From Oryzomonas sagensis (GTDB lineage: Bacteria; Desulfobacterota; Desulfuromonadia; Geobacterales; Pseudopelobacteraceae), in the NCBI RefSeq assembly GCF_008802355.1, contig NZ_VZRA01000003.1, positions 114,196 through 178,195 of the forward strand: a stretch of DNA of 64,000 nt. Reading direction: 5' to 3'. Positions within the stretch are counted from its first letter, which is position 1; each line of letters opens with the position of its first letter. Below the pieces are notes generated by a model that made no database searches, was not told the DNA's origin, and saw only the letters and a list, made by a program, of their open reading frames with translations. Positions 8,519 to 17,571 of this stretch are shown here, piece by piece. The position numbers and the translations under genes are program-made.

Positions 8519-9733
8519 TTAGTGTAACGTCGTATCTGCCTTGACCTGGAAATGAAAGCTGCATCCGGCGCCTGGCCGGTTTTCAGCCCACAAACGGCCA
8601 TCCAGAAGGGTGGCGATGTGTCTCGCAATGCTCAGGCCGAGTCCTACGCCACCGAAGCGCCGTGTCAGCGAACTGTCCACCTGGACAAAGGGTTCGAAAA
8701 TCCGTTCCAGCATGTCGTCGGGGATGCCGCTGCCGCTGTCGCGCACGGTGAAGCATACGCAGGAATCTTCTGGGGACCCCGCGGCAACCTCCAGGCACAC
8801 CCCTCCGGCGTCGGTAAACTTGAGGGCGTTTTCCAACAGTATCCCCAAGAGCCGGTACAGTTGTTCGCCGTCGCAGGCGATTCTCCGGGGGATGTCCGGC
8901 GCGATCCAAACATCGAGGCTGAGTTTTTTTTCGGCGAATCGTTCGCGATGGTCCCGGGCCAACCGCTCCATAGTCGAGGGAAGGTCGAGAAATCCACGCC
9001 CGGTCGCCGCCGTATGGCTGAAGCCGTTTCTGAACGAAAGCACCCGATCTACGAGTTCCAGCATCTTTTCGGCCGACTGGCGGGCCATTTCGAGGTATTC
9101 TTTCTGAACGCCCGAAGTATCGGTGTCCGCGAGCAGATCAAGCGCCCCGATCACGCCGTTCATGGGGGTGCGCATTTCATGGGTGATGGTCGCCATGAAT
9201 TCGCTTTTTTCGTTGGCCGCCCCGAGCAGGGCCGTGCGCGTTTTTTCCAACTCCGTCAGGGCATTTTTCAACTCCCCGGTCCGGGCGACAACGGCTGCTT
9301 CGAGTTCGGCCCGGTAGTTCTTTTCCATGCGCAGCAACTTCGAGTAGTTGACGGCCTTGGCGACCACGTTCTGCAGGTAGAGCAGGTCGAAAGGCTTGGA
9401 GATGAAGTCGAATGCCCCGTTCTTGATGGCGTTGACGGCCACCTGGAACTGGGCGTATCCCGTCATGATGATGATGGGGGTATCAGGCAGACGCCGGTGA
9501 ATGTCCCCCAGAAAGGTAATGCCGTCCTCGTCCGGCATCATGACATCCGTGATGATCGTATCGAACTGGTCGTCTTGCAGCAGACGGCGCGCCCCGGTGG
9601 CATGTCCGGCGGTACTGATCCTGAACCCCGATTGTTCGAGGCCGAAGGTGATCAGGCGCAGAATATCCTCCTCGTCGTCCACGACGAGGATATGGGGAGG
9701 CCGACGGTCAAGCGGCCCTGCGGATGAAGTCAT
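8519..9733 (-). CDS. Receiver-histidine kinase (REC-HisKA-HATPase)
   Basis: A 404-residue soluble kinase with an N-terminal receiver (about 13-130: ILVVDDEED, TIITDVMMPDEDG, ISKPFD). A coiled-coil linker follows, then HisKA with the H box THEMRTPMNG, then a HATPase domain with N box (LLENALKF), G1 (DSGSGIP), F box (FEPFVQ) and G2 (GVGLGLSIA). There is no sensor or membrane segment, so input is probably by phosphorylation of its receiver. It is followed by a single receiver at 12 bp and preceded by the cytochrome P460 gene at 42 bp. Confidence 0.92.
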   Translation of the reverse strand: MTSSAGPLDRRPPHILVVDDEEDILRLITFGLEQSGFRISTAGHATGARRLLQDDQFDTIITDVMMPDEDGITFLGDIHRRLPDTPIIIMTGYAQFQVAVNAIKNGAFDFISKPFDLLYLQNVVAKAVNYSKLLRMEKNYRAELEAAVVARTGELKNALTELEKTRTALLGAANEKSEFMATITHEMRTPMNGVIGALDLLADTDTSGVQKEYLEMARQSAEKMLELVDRVLSFRNGFSHTAATGRGFLDLPSTMERLARDHRERFAEKKLSLDVWIAPDIPRRIACDGEQLYRLLGILLENALKFTDAGGVCLEVAAGSPEDSCVCFTVRDSGSGIPDDMLERIFEPFVQVDSSLTRRFGGVGLGLSIARHIATLLDGRLWAENRPGAGCSFHFQVKADTTLH

Positions 9734-9775
9734 GGCTGCCCGGTTAAGTGATCGTGATATGGATTCGCCACATGG

Positions 9776-10252
9776 CTACTTTTTGAAATCGTTGATGGTA
9801 GAGATGACGTAATCCTTCTTGGCCGCGTCTTTCTGATGGCAGCCGAAGCAGGTGCTCACGGGGTCGAGCCCGCTGGGGGCACCGTCGGCGCCATACCCGG
9901 CGAACAGCCACCCTCCGGTCGTTTTCATGCGTTTATCCTTGCGCATCAGGACAACCATGTTCTTGGAACCCTCGGCGGGCGAACCTGAGCCGTCCTTGAT
10001 GTTGAAGTGCTCGATGACGATGGAACTCCCCTCGGCAAAACGGTTGCCGGCCTTATAGCCATTCATGGCCTTTTTGTCGGCGTAGATGTAGTGAATCCCG
10101 TAAAAAAGCGAGCTTTTGTCGGTGACGACCTTGCGGCCGCTTTTTTGCCAGGAATGGTACGACTTGGGAAGGGAAGGGGAGGAGGAGCCGGCCCACAGGG
10201 CGGCCGGCAGGGAGATAAGGCACAACATAACAACTGCTACGATCCGGTTCAT
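9776..10252 (-). CDS. Periplasmic cytochrome P460-family protein
   Basis: A 158-residue exported heme protein. ATG 10252 is preferred over GTG 10261 because AGGAG lies 11 bases before the ATG but only 2 before the GTG. The product starts with a signal peptide (MNRIVAVVMLCLISLPAALW, cleaved near A-G). The single heme site is CFGCH near the C-terminus, followed by KDAAKKDYV as in the cytochrome P460 family. P460 cytochromes can oxidise hydroxylamine or bind nitric oxide; whether this one does so is unknown. It is the first gene of the chemosensory strand run, 42 bp before a receiver-kinase. Confidence 0.8.
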   Translation of the reverse strand: MNRIVAVVMLCLISLPAALWAGSSSPSLPKSYHSWQKSGRKVVTDKSSLFYGIHYIYADKKAMNGYKAGNRFAEGSSIVIEHFNIKDGSGSPAEGSKNMVVLMRKDKRMKTTGGWLFAGYGADGAPSGLDPVSTCFGCHQKDAAKKDYVISTINDFKK

Positions 10253-10467
10253 AAATATCACGACTCCTGAAGTAATATGAAAAATAACTTAACATAACTT
10301 GCCGGTATGTCCAAATGGTAAATACGTCTCAAACGGCTCGGTCAGATGGTCAAAGGCGCCCAGACGTAGCGCCAAGGCGAACCGCAACTCTGCATTGTCA
10401 TCCGTCACCAGGACGCTTGGTGCCGTTCTGGTCCACGCAACTCCGGTGTCATCGGCCTGCGCGACAC

Positions 10468-11610
10468 TTAGGGGAGCGAGATGACAAAGGCCCGCAGGTT
10501 CCGTCCTTGGTCGTAACGCACAATTCCGGCCCCGTTGCCTACCTTCCCGCGTCGTATGGAAAAGCCATCCTTTTGCTCGTGGGAGGTGATGCGGTAGTCG
10601 CCGGTTCCCGCAACTTCGGCCAGGGCCGATTTGAAAAACGCCTCGCTGATGGCACGTCGTTTGGACGCCAGCACCTGGAGGGCTTTGATGCGGCTGCCCG
10701 ACCTGAGAATGCGGAACTCGTAGTTCGTATCGGCATAGCGCTCCCAGTTCGGTTTCCGGCGGGAATAGGCGTTGTCCCGCCCTTTCGCCGGAATAAACGA
10801 CGGCAGTTTCATCGTCGCGGCCGGGGCCGCGGCCGTGCGCGAGGCCGATGGGGTCTTCGGGGCGATTGCAACGGGAGAGGGAGCCGGGGGGCGGGGGATG
10901 CTCTTTTTGGCCGGAAGGGCAGGGGGCACCGCCGGAGATTTGGCCGCCGGCCGTGACGGTGACTCTGGTGGCGAGGAGACGCTCCCCCCCTGATCGAGCC
11001 TGTTCGAGCTCAGCTGCCAGCCGCCGACGGCCAGGCATGCCGCCAGGGAGGCTGCGGCATACTTCAGCCACCTGCCGCGATGCCGGGAGTGGTAGTTGTG
11101 TTCAAACGCCTTCAAGAGCTCGGCCGGGATCTCCGCTTTTGCAGGGGCGGCGTCCGCCCCTGTTGGCTCCGCTTCTTCCCGGCCGGGGGGCGCCGTCGCC
11201 GCTTTATGCCGGTCCCGGGGGATGTAGATATCGTTCCAGCGGAGCTTGAAGGCCGGTTTGAGTACCACGCGAAGGATACTCTTGGCGAGCTGATCCACGG
11301 GCAGGCTCAGGTCGATGGCGTGTTTGAAGCATGGCCCGGCCGGCACGGCGCCGTCGTCCCCCGCGCGCAGCAGGACAAACAGGGACGTTCCCTCTCCCTG
11401 CTCCTCCCGGATGAGGTTGGCGATCTCTTCGGCCCCTGTCCCCGCTACCTGTTCCTGGATGCAGAGTACTGACGGTTGGTGGCCGTGGAGTTCCTCCCGG
11501 AGGCCTTCGATATGTGCTGTCACGCCGATTTCCAACTTGAGCGACGGCTGGAGCAGATCCTTTATCTGCACCACCTTTGGGTTGTCGGATATGAATAGCA
11601 AATCTGGCAT
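10468..11610 (-). CDS. Unknown membrane-anchored protein with receiver-like N-terminus
   Basis: A 380-residue protein I do not recognise. ATG 11610 has AGGG 5 bases upstream and begins MPDLLFISDNPKVVQ. The first 130 residues have alternating hydrophobic strands like a receiver fold but no acidic pocket or phospho-Asp motif. One membrane helix (LKYAAASLAACLAVGGWQL) lies near residues 180-200. It is followed by a long Pro/Ala/Ser-rich linker and a compact C-terminal domain (about 290-380) that should be periplasmic. It lies 59 bp after sucA on the same strand and may be co-transcribed; nothing else links it to 2-oxoglutarate metabolism. Confidence 0.65.
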   Translation of the reverse strand: MPDLLFISDNPKVVQIKDLLQPSLKLEIGVTAHIEGLREELHGHQPSVLCIQEQVAGTGAEEIANLIREEQGEGTSLFVLLRAGDDGAVPAGPCFKHAIDLSLPVDQLAKSILRVVLKPAFKLRWNDIYIPRDRHKAATAPPGREEAEPTGADAAPAKAEIPAELLKAFEHNYHSRHRGRWLKYAAASLAACLAVGGWQLSSNRLDQGGSVSSPPESPSRPAAKSPAVPPALPAKKSIPRPPAPSPVAIAPKTPSASRTAAAPAATMKLPSFIPAKGRDNAYSRRKPNWERYADTNYEFRILRSGSRIKALQVLASKRRAISEAFFKSALAEVAGTGDYRITSHEQKDGFSIRRGKVGNGAGIVRYDQGRNLRAFVISLP

Positions 11611-11669
11611 AAAATCCCTGGGCAATCGATCTTGTGGTGTTCGCGCCCGGCGGTGCGGGCGTGGGGTGG

Positions 11670-14363
11670 TCAGTCGGCGAATGCGGCGCTGATGACGGCC
11701 TTCTGCTCGTCGGCATGGATACGATGGGAGCCGACGGCGGGACAGCTGTCCTCCGGGCGCCCCACGTAGCGTATCGCCCCCGCTGCCTCGGTCAAATAGC
11801 GGCGCAGATAGGGCCATGCCCCCATATTCTCCGGCTCCTCCTGGACCCAGCTGAAGCGGACTCCCGGGGGGAGAGCCCCGACAATCTTCCCGAGCAGGTC
11901 CCCGCGCAACGGGTAGAGCTGTTCGATCCTGACGATGGCGGTATCGCTCCGGCCCAGGCGGTCGCGCTCTTCAACCAGTTCATAATAGATCTTGCCGCTA
12001 CAGGCAAGCACCCGGGTGACGTCGGCGGTGCCGGGGCTGTCCAGGATCACCTCCTGGAAGCCGCCATGCTGCAACTCGTCGAGGGAGGAAACGCAACTCG
12101 GGTGACGCAGCAGGCTCTTGGGCGTAAAGACGATCAGCGGTTTCCGGAAGGGCTGCTTGAGCTGGCGGCGCAGCAGGTGGAACATCTGGGCCGGCGTGGA
12201 GGGCGTGGCCACCACCATGTTCTCCCGGGCGCACAGTTGCAGATAGCGCTCGATGCGTGCGCTGGAGTGCTCGGCCCCCTGGCCTTCGTAGCCGTGGGGG
12301 AGCAGCATGACGAGTCCGCTGGCCCGGTTCCACTTGGTTTCCCCGCTGGCGATGAACTGGTCGATGATGACCTGGGCGCCATTGGCGAAATCCCCGAACT
12401 GGGCCTCCCAGATGACGAGGCCGTTGGGGGTTTCCAGGGAATAGCCGTACTCGAAGCCGAGCACGCCGAACTCCGACAGAAGGCTGTCCCAGGCCTGGAA
12501 GGTCGCTCCCCCGCGTGCCGTCGTCGCCAGCGGCGTATAAGAGGCGCCGGTGGTGGTGTCGTGCAGGACGCAGTGGCGGTGGTTGAAGGTCCCTCGCCTC
12601 GAATCCTGCCCCGAGAGGCGTACCGGCATACCCTCGTCAAGCAGTGTGGCGTACGCCAGCGTTTCGGCGTTGCCCCAGTCCAGTCCGGTCCCGCTCGTCA
12701 CCGCTTCAAAGCGTTTCTTGATCAAGGTCAGAATCTTGGCATGGGGGGTGAAACCGGGCGGCAGTTCCACCAGGCTTCGGGCGAGGGCCACGAGTTTTTC
12801 CCCCGGGACACCGGTTTCGCTGGCGGCGGCGGCATAATCGCGGGCGATATCGCTCCATTGTTGCTGGAAACCGATCTTTGTCGCCTGAGTCTCGGTTTGC
12901 AGGGCGTTGTCGAGGCGGGTCGCTATCCCCTGCTCGATGCCGGCCAGCTCCGTCGCATCCAATCCCGCTTCGGCCAGGGTATCGGCGTAAATCCGGTTGA
13001 CCGTGGGGCGGGCCGTAATCTTGCGGTACATGAGCGGCTGGGTGAAGGCCGGTTCGTCCCCTTCGTTATGGCCATGGCGGCGATAGCAGATCAGTTCGAG
13101 CACCACGTCGCGGCCAAAGGCCTGCCGGTATTCCAGGGCCAGGCGGGCGGCGTGCACGGCGGTCTCCGGGGCTTCGCCCTGCACGTGGAAGATGGGGCAG
13201 GCCAGCATCTTGGCCACATCCGTGGCATAGCGGGTCGAACGGGCATCCTTGGGGAGGGTGGTGAAGCCGATCTGGTTGTTGAGCACCACATGGATGGTGC
13301 CGCCGGTTCCATACCCCTCCAGTTGGGACATGTTGAGCACCTCCATGATGCTCCCCTGTCCCGCAAAGGCTGCGTCGCCATGGATCAACAGCGGCAGCAC
13401 CCGCTGAGCCCCCCCCTCGCCGTAGCGGGTCTGCCGGGCGCGGCATTTGCCCTCGACCACCGGGTTGACCGCCTCCAGGTGGCTCGGGTTGGAGGTGAGG
13501 GTCAGGTGCAGCTTGCCGCCGGGCAATTCGATGTCGGCCGAGTACCCCTTGTGGTATTTCACGTCCCCGTCGCCCAGGAAACCGAATTCCATGGTATCGC
13601 GGAATTCGGCGAAGATGTCCTCATAGGGCTTGCCGAAGATGTGGGCCAGCACGTTCAGTCTGCCGCGGTGCGCCATGCCCAGCACCAGGTCGCTGATGCC
13701 GGCCGCCGGGCACGCCTGCCTGACCGCATCCAGCACCGGGATCAGGACATCGCCCCCTTCCAGCGAAAAACGCTTCTGGCCGGGAAAGCGACGCTGGAGA
13801 AACGACTCGAACAGCGCCGCCTCGTGGAGCTTCTCCAGGATATGCAACCGTTCTCCCGGAGAGAGGTTCGGCCTGTTGCGGCGCGGCTCCATGCGGTCGA
13901 TCAGCCATTGCCGCTCGGCCGGTTCCTGGATGTGCATGAACTCGACGCCGATTTCCCGGCAGTAGCTCTCCCGCAGGGTCGCCACGATCTCCCGCAGGGT
14001 CGCGCTCTGCTTGATGAACCGCCGCGCGGTAAAGCGGGTGTCAAGGTCGTCGTCGCCCAGGCCGAACTCGGAAAGCAGCAGCAGGGGGTGTTCGAGCAGG
14101 CAGGGGGAGAGGGGATCGGTGCAGGCCAGCAGGTGGCCGATGTTGCGGTAACGGTAGATGAGCGACTGAACGCCGGACTGTTTCAGGGCGGCGGCCTCGT
14201 CCATCACCCCTGGCGTGGCTGGGGCGCCGTTTTCTCTGCCAAGCTCGAAACCGCTGAAAAAATGCTGCCACTCCTCCGCCACTGCCGTGTTGTCCCGCTG
14301 CCAGGTTTCATAGAGAGATTCAAGCCATGGACCGGAGAGATTGGAAATGAAGTTTTTTGCCAT
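11670..14363 (-). CDS. sucA: 2-oxoglutarate dehydrogenase E1 component
   Basis: The 897-residue E1 subunit decarboxylates 2-oxoglutarate with thiamine diphosphate and passes the succinyl group to E2 lipoate. The start MAKNFISNLSGPWLESLYETWQ matches the E1 N-terminal E2-binding segment. LVLGMAHRGRLNVLAHIFGK holds the catalytic His, and LIHGDAAFAGQGSIMEVLNM is the ThDP-binding GD motif. HGHNEGDEPAFTQP and the transketolase-like C-terminal half (PHGYEGQGAEHSSARIERY) are intact. Length is close to the E. coli enzyme. The E2 (sucB) and E3 genes that often follow are not in the window. Confidence 0.95.
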   Translation of the reverse strand: MAKNFISNLSGPWLESLYETWQRDNTAVAEEWQHFFSGFELGRENGAPATPGVMDEAAALKQSGVQSLIYRYRNIGHLLACTDPLSPCLLEHPLLLLSEFGLGDDDLDTRFTARRFIKQSATLREIVATLRESYCREIGVEFMHIQEPAERQWLIDRMEPRRNRPNLSPGERLHILEKLHEAALFESFLQRRFPGQKRFSLEGGDVLIPVLDAVRQACPAAGISDLVLGMAHRGRLNVLAHIFGKPYEDIFAEFRDTMEFGFLGDGDVKYHKGYSADIELPGGKLHLTLTSNPSHLEAVNPVVEGKCRARQTRYGEGGAQRVLPLLIHGDAAFAGQGSIMEVLNMSQLEGYGTGGTIHVVLNNQIGFTTLPKDARSTRYATDVAKMLACPIFHVQGEAPETAVHAARLALEYRQAFGRDVVLELICYRRHGHNEGDEPAFTQPLMYRKITARPTVNRIYADTLAEAGLDATELAGIEQGIATRLDNALQTETQATKIGFQQQWSDIARDYAAAASETGVPGEKLVALARSLVELPPGFTPHAKILTLIKKRFEAVTSGTGLDWGNAETLAYATLLDEGMPVRLSGQDSRRGTFNHRHCVLHDTTTGASYTPLATTARGGATFQAWDSLLSEFGVLGFEYGYSLETPNGLVIWEAQFGDFANGAQVIIDQFIASGETKWNRASGLVMLLPHGYEGQGAEHSSARIERYLQLCARENMVVATPSTPAQMFHLLRRQLKQPFRKPLIVFTPKSLLRHPSCVSSLDELQHGGFQEVILDSPGTADVTRVLACSGKIYYELVEERDRLGRSDTAIVRIEQLYPLRGDLLGKIVGALPPGVRFSWVQEEPENMGAWPYLRRYLTEAAGAIRYVGRPEDSCPAVGSHRIHADEQKAVISAAFAD

Positions 14364-14605
14364 GTCTGCCTCGTAAGATAAGAATGCGCTGTCGCTACGC
14401 GTAGGCTTTCGGGGTAGCCTACCACAAAATGTCCTCTGTTAAGAGCAGAAATTCGTTGCGGCGTTTGGTGGTTGTCCCACAAAATGAAACTCCGGCAGTG
14501 TTGCCCCATGGGTCCTCCTCGGGGGGAACCGCCTCTCTGGCGCCGTTGTGCAGGTAGAGCTCAAGCGATATGCACCGGCGCCAGATCAGGCACATGATTT
14601 TGGGC
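14364..14605. other. Intergenic region upstream of sucA and tRNA-His
   Basis: No gene is supported here. The only structure seen is a 7-bp inverted repeat (GTAGGCT / AGCCTAC at 14401-14422) that could fold in the sucA 5' untranslated region. Open frames across it run antisense to the tRNA and have no ribosome binding site. Confidence 0.5.
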
Positions 14606-14634
14606 TTGACGAGTTTCCTGTTTCGGGATATATA
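14606..14634 (+). promoter_or_regulatory. Promoter of tRNA-His
   Basis: TTGACG at 14606-14611, exactly 17 bp, then TATATA at 14629-14634. The tRNA begins 15 bases after the -10, as expected for a sigma-70 promoter. Confidence 0.75.
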
Positions 14635-14649
14635 AACAAACTCTTTTAT

Positions 14650-14726
14650 GGTGGCTATGGTGAAGCGGTTAACACATACGACTGTGACTCGTACATGCGT
14701 GGGTTCAAATCCCACTAGCCACCCCA
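14650..14726 (+). tRNA. tRNA-His (GTG)
   Basis: The cloverleaf can be drawn. The acceptor stem is GTGGCTA/TAGCCAC with an encoded extra G at -1 (14650) facing C73, the hallmark of tRNA-His. The anticodon stem TACGA/TCGTA encloses CTGTGAC with anticodon GTG. The T arm is GTGGG TTCAAAT CCCAC, and CCA is encoded at 14724-14726. Confidence 0.97.
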
Positions 14727-14736
14727 AAATAACACA

Positions 14737-14788
14737 TCCCACAAAGGCCTGAAAAGCAGAATATTTCGGCCTTTGTGGGATTTTTTTT
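14737..14788 (+). terminator. Intrinsic terminator after tRNA-His
   Basis: A perfect 13-bp stem (TCCCACAAAGGCC / GGCCTTTGTGGGA) with an 18-base loop, directly followed by eight T residues. Confidence 0.92.
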
Positions 14789-14934
14789 GTACAGCTACGC
14801 AAGCAGGTAAAAGATGAGTTTCAGTGAATTTATCCGACAGCGTTGTCTCGATATGAGCCTTGGTGTCTTACAAGATGGGTAATCATGTGTCTGCATTTTG
14901 CCGTCATTGATCTCACCTCCAGGAGTGAAACTGT

Positions 14935-16125
14935 ATGATGAAACGTTCAGCAATAGCCGCTTTTGCGATCCTCAGCCTCTGTAAGAGCGGGTATGCTCTC
15001 GAATTTCAGGCGGTAGGCGGCGCCCTCGGCGTCGGAGGGGCCGGGGTCGCTCGCAGTGACGGCGCCCTGTCTCCGTACTGGAATCCCGCCGGCCTTGCCT
15101 TTGCGAAGAAGAGCGTAAGCGTGTCTCTGACTGCCGGTGCCGGCCTTAAACCGGAAAAGAAACTGGCAGAGGATATCGACAATCTTTCAACAACGTACAA
15201 GGCCTGGAACAGCAACCAGTCAAACACAACCGCCATCAACAACCTTGCCAATGCCGTTGCCAATGTCTCCGCTTCCGACAACCTCCGGGTCACCGCCAAC
15301 ACCGCTCTCGGCGCCCAGGTCAAACAGTTCGGTTTTGGCGTCTTCGGAACATTTGAAGGGGGAGCGGTTCCGCACACCGTTCCCGTTGACACAACAAACC
15401 CTCCCGGCAGTATTACTACGTCGCTGAATAATGACTACGTAACGACACGCGGCATCGCGCTTATCGAAGCCCCCATATCGTACGGGTATCTCCTGGATGT
15501 GGGCAAGTTGGGCCACGTCGGCCTCGGCATCACCGGCAAATACCTGTATGGCGAGGTTACTTCGGAAAATCCGAAAATATTTGATAATGGTACGGTCCTC
15601 TCCTCGAAAGACCTGACAAAGGACCTGTCCAGAAACCGTAACGGTTCTTCCTCATGGGGGGTCGATCTCGGCGTGATGTGGAAACCGGAAGCTCTTCTGC
15701 CGCTTCCGGTTACCGTCGGCCTGATCGGTAAAAACCTCAACGCCCCCTCGTTTTCCGCAAAGAACGGCGACAAGTTCAACGTGGATCCGCAAATCCGTGC
15801 CGGGTTCGCTGCGGAGCTCGCGAGCTGGCTGGATGTGGTCGCCGATATCGACGTGATCAAAAATACCACGGTCGTCCGAGGGCTGAAAAGCCAGCTAGTG
15901 GGTGGCGGTGCGGAATTTCACCCCTTCCAGTCCCTCAAGCTCCGTGCCGGCGGGTACACCGATCTTTCCGAATCGGGTGGTGCCGTGACCGCCGGTCTCA
16001 GTGTCGGCGCCCCGATGATATACCTCGATATCGACGGCGCTTACGGCCTTGGCACCGTTAGATACGACAATCACTCGTATCCATCCGAGGCAAAGGTCCA
16101 GTGCAGTCTGAACCTTGCGTTTTAG
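14935..16125 (+). CDS. TraF-like outer-membrane beta-barrel protein
   Basis: A 396-residue secreted protein. AGGAG lies 9 bases before the first of two adjacent ATGs. A signal peptide ends at GYA-LEF (about residue 22). The mature start has ALGVGGAGVARSDGALSPYW followed by NPAGLA, the motif shared by FadL/OmpP1-type and TraF_2-type barrels. The remainder is rich in Gly, Ser and alternating hydrophobic strands, and the chain ends in Phe (SLNLAF), the outer-membrane assembly signal. No conjugation genes are nearby, so the TraF name reflects family only. Substrate unknown. It appears monocistronic between two terminators. Confidence 0.8.
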   Translation: MMKRSAIAAFAILSLCKSGYALEFQAVGGALGVGGAGVARSDGALSPYWNPAGLAFAKKSVSVSLTAGAGLKPEKKLAEDIDNLSTTYKAWNSNQSNTTAINNLANAVANVSASDNLRVTANTALGAQVKQFGFGVFGTFEGGAVPHTVPVDTTNPPGSITTSLNNDYVTTRGIALIEAPISYGYLLDVGKLGHVGLGITGKYLYGEVTSENPKIFDNGTVLSSKDLTKDLSRNRNGSSSWGVDLGVMWKPEALLPLPVTVGLIGKNLNAPSFSAKNGDKFNVDPQIRAGFAAELASWLDVVADIDVIKNTTVVRGLKSQLVGGGAEFHPFQSLKLRAGGYTDLSESGGAVTAGLSVGAPMIYLDIDGAYGLGTVRYDNHSYPSEAKVQCSLNLAF

Positions 16126-16144
16126 GCGCTCCCCGGTTCGAATC

Positions 16145-16202
16145 ACGGGACTCTCCCACTGGTGTGCGCGGGGGAGTCTCGCCTCGCTGAATAGAGTCCC
16201 GT
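16145..16202 (+). other. Two mutually exclusive hairpins in the 3' region
   Basis: ACGGGACTC at 16145-16153 pairs with GAGTCCCGT at 16194-16202. The overlapping segment 16149-16157 (GACTCTCCC) can instead pair, with one mismatch, with 16170-16178. Both use the same bases, so only one can form at a time. Seen directly; function unknown. Confidence 0.4.
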
Positions 16203-16209
16203 ATAGCAG

Positions 16210-16256
16210 CCCTCCACGGCGCACCGCAGTATGCGGACGCGTCATGGAGGGTTTTC
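16210..16256 (+). terminator. Intrinsic terminator after the TraF-like gene
   Basis: CCCTCCA (16210-16216) pairs with TGGAGGG (16245-16251), extended by CG pairs, followed by TTTTCTGTT. The stretch from here to 16603 holds no supported gene. Confidence 0.6.
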
Positions 16257-16603
16257 TGTTGCCTTCGCGCTCTTCTCGCCACTCATTGACCATCAAACAA
16301 TACCGCAGCTGGTAGCTGTGAGAAATAATTTATACAGCACCGAATCCGGTGAAATGTATAAAAACAAACAACTACGCACGGTTGTGTATTGTTGACCGCT
16401 TTAATCGGTATTTTGAAGCTATTCAGCGCCGGGCGATGCACAGGGCGGGGAATGGGTATTTTTATGTGCAATACCGGGGTGTTGAAGGTCGGGTGAACCG
16501 GGAGAGGTTCTTGGCATGTCAAATGCTACTCAATCAGGGGGACGTGTATGGACGCGTGCTTCGGGATCCGTTGCTGCTACTCCGTGGTAAAGGTAGGCAC
16601 GAC

Positions 16604-16846
16604 ATGAAATCTGACAAATACAGAACCATATTCCATTGGTTGATCCTGAACTCCATCATCACCATGTGCATCGGCCTCTACCTCTCGACCATCTGCCTCA
16701 TCCCCTCCTGTTCCCCCCAGCTGCGCAGCATGTTTTTCGATGCGAACATCGATATCATCGTGCCGTATATCATTGCGGCCTTGATCGCAATCCCGATGAT
16801 ATCGCTCCTGTTCTATTGGAAATGGTATGCGGGACGCAAACGGTGA
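16604..16846 (+). CDS. Small two-helix membrane protein, unknown
   Basis: An 80-residue frame starting MKSDKYRTIFHWLILNSIIT. Two hydrophobic segments (about 10-32 and 48-70) suggest a hairpin inner-membrane protein with a basic C-terminus (AGRKR). The frame stays open upstream to a GTG at 16349. That extension has no clear ribosome site and an odd composition, so the shorter form is preferred; AAGGTAGG lies about 8 bases before it. Family not recognised. It converges with the lipoprotein gene, with 8 bp between stops. Confidence 0.5.
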   Translation: MKSDKYRTIFHWLILNSIITMCIGLYLSTICLIPSCSPQLRSMFFDANIDIIVPYIIAALIAIPMISLLFYWKWYAGRKR

Positions 16847-16854
16847 CGCCCGCA

Positions 16855-17256
16855 TTACCGGAGAAGCGGGGCGGGGGAGGGTGATCGCAGCGGCGGCTTT
16901 TGCGGGAAAAGGGCGGCGGAGGTGGTGTTGGTAAAGGTATAGGACGATACTATCCCCTTCTCGTCGAACAGGATGCGCAAGGTCTCCTGTTCCATGATGT
17001 CGAGCATTCCCAGGTAGTGGATGTAATAGAGCCAGATTTCGCCCCCCGCGTGAAGCAGGTATTCCTTTTTGCCCGAGGCCATGGACATGCCGGGGGTCTT
17101 GTACCTCAGGTAGGGGGCGCCGTAGAGCTTCACCACCTCCTGCTTGGTCGTTTTCCCCGCGATGAGTTTCTGCTCGGCGTTTTGGGGTGTGATCCTGTAG
17201 ACGCAGCCGGCAAAAAGAATGGTGGCAACCGCCAGTATGGATGCGGCATGGCGCAT
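16855..17256 (-). CDS. Small lipoprotein, SmpA/BamE-like
   Basis: A 133-residue lipoprotein. GGAGG lies 4 bases before ATG 17256. The N-terminus MRHAASILAVATILFAGC is a type II signal peptide with lipobox LFAGC, so it is lipidated at Cys18. The segment KLIAGKTTKQEVVKLYGAP matches the start of the SmpA/OmlA/BamE fold. The tail is Pro/Ser-rich. It is probably an outer-membrane-facing lipoprotein. A role in barrel assembly is possible but not shown, because this fold is used by many unrelated lipoproteins. Confidence 0.75.
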   Translation of the reverse strand: MRHAASILAVATILFAGCVYRITPQNAEQKLIAGKTTKQEVVKLYGAPYLRYKTPGMSMASGKKEYLLHAGGEIWLYYIHYLGMLDIMEQETLRILFDEKGIVSSYTFTNTTSAALFPQKPPLRSPSPAPLLR

Positions 17257-17571
17257 GACGCCTCCTTGTTGTGAGTCTCCTAGTATAGCAGGGCAACGCC
17301 GACGTTCAAGGGGGAAGACGATGCGGATGGGCCGGATGCCCGCCTGCGGATGTCCGAAAGGAAAACGCTTCCCTGGGGATTCCGGCAAAGCCCTCATTCC
17401 TTCTCCGGCCGGAGTTTGGCCCTGTTCATGACTCCCGCATCCCATGCCGACGCCAGTTCTGCGGCTATTCCCGCCCCGTCCCGCGCACAACCGCTCTTGC
17501 ATCTCCGCCATCATCTGATAAAGTTCTTGGCACTACTATCGACACGTCGATACCGCCAAGGGGCTTCTTCC

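Noticed and set aside
11634-14381. 915-codon plus-strand open frame
   Set aside because: An exact shadow of sucA on the opposite strand; sucA has all catalytic motifs.
14419-14802. 127-codon minus-strand frame
   Set aside because: Covers tRNA-His and its terminator in antisense; contains the usual false peptide from a tRNA T arm.
16420-16560. Possible cyclic di-GMP (GEMM) riboswitch
   Set aside because: A superficial GCACAGGGC match, but the conserved GGGACGCAAAGCC core and the second stem are missing.
17530-17550. Possible sigma-54 promoter (TTGGCAC) before the hybrid kinase
   Set aside because: The -24 part fits, but the -12 position reads GA where GC is required.
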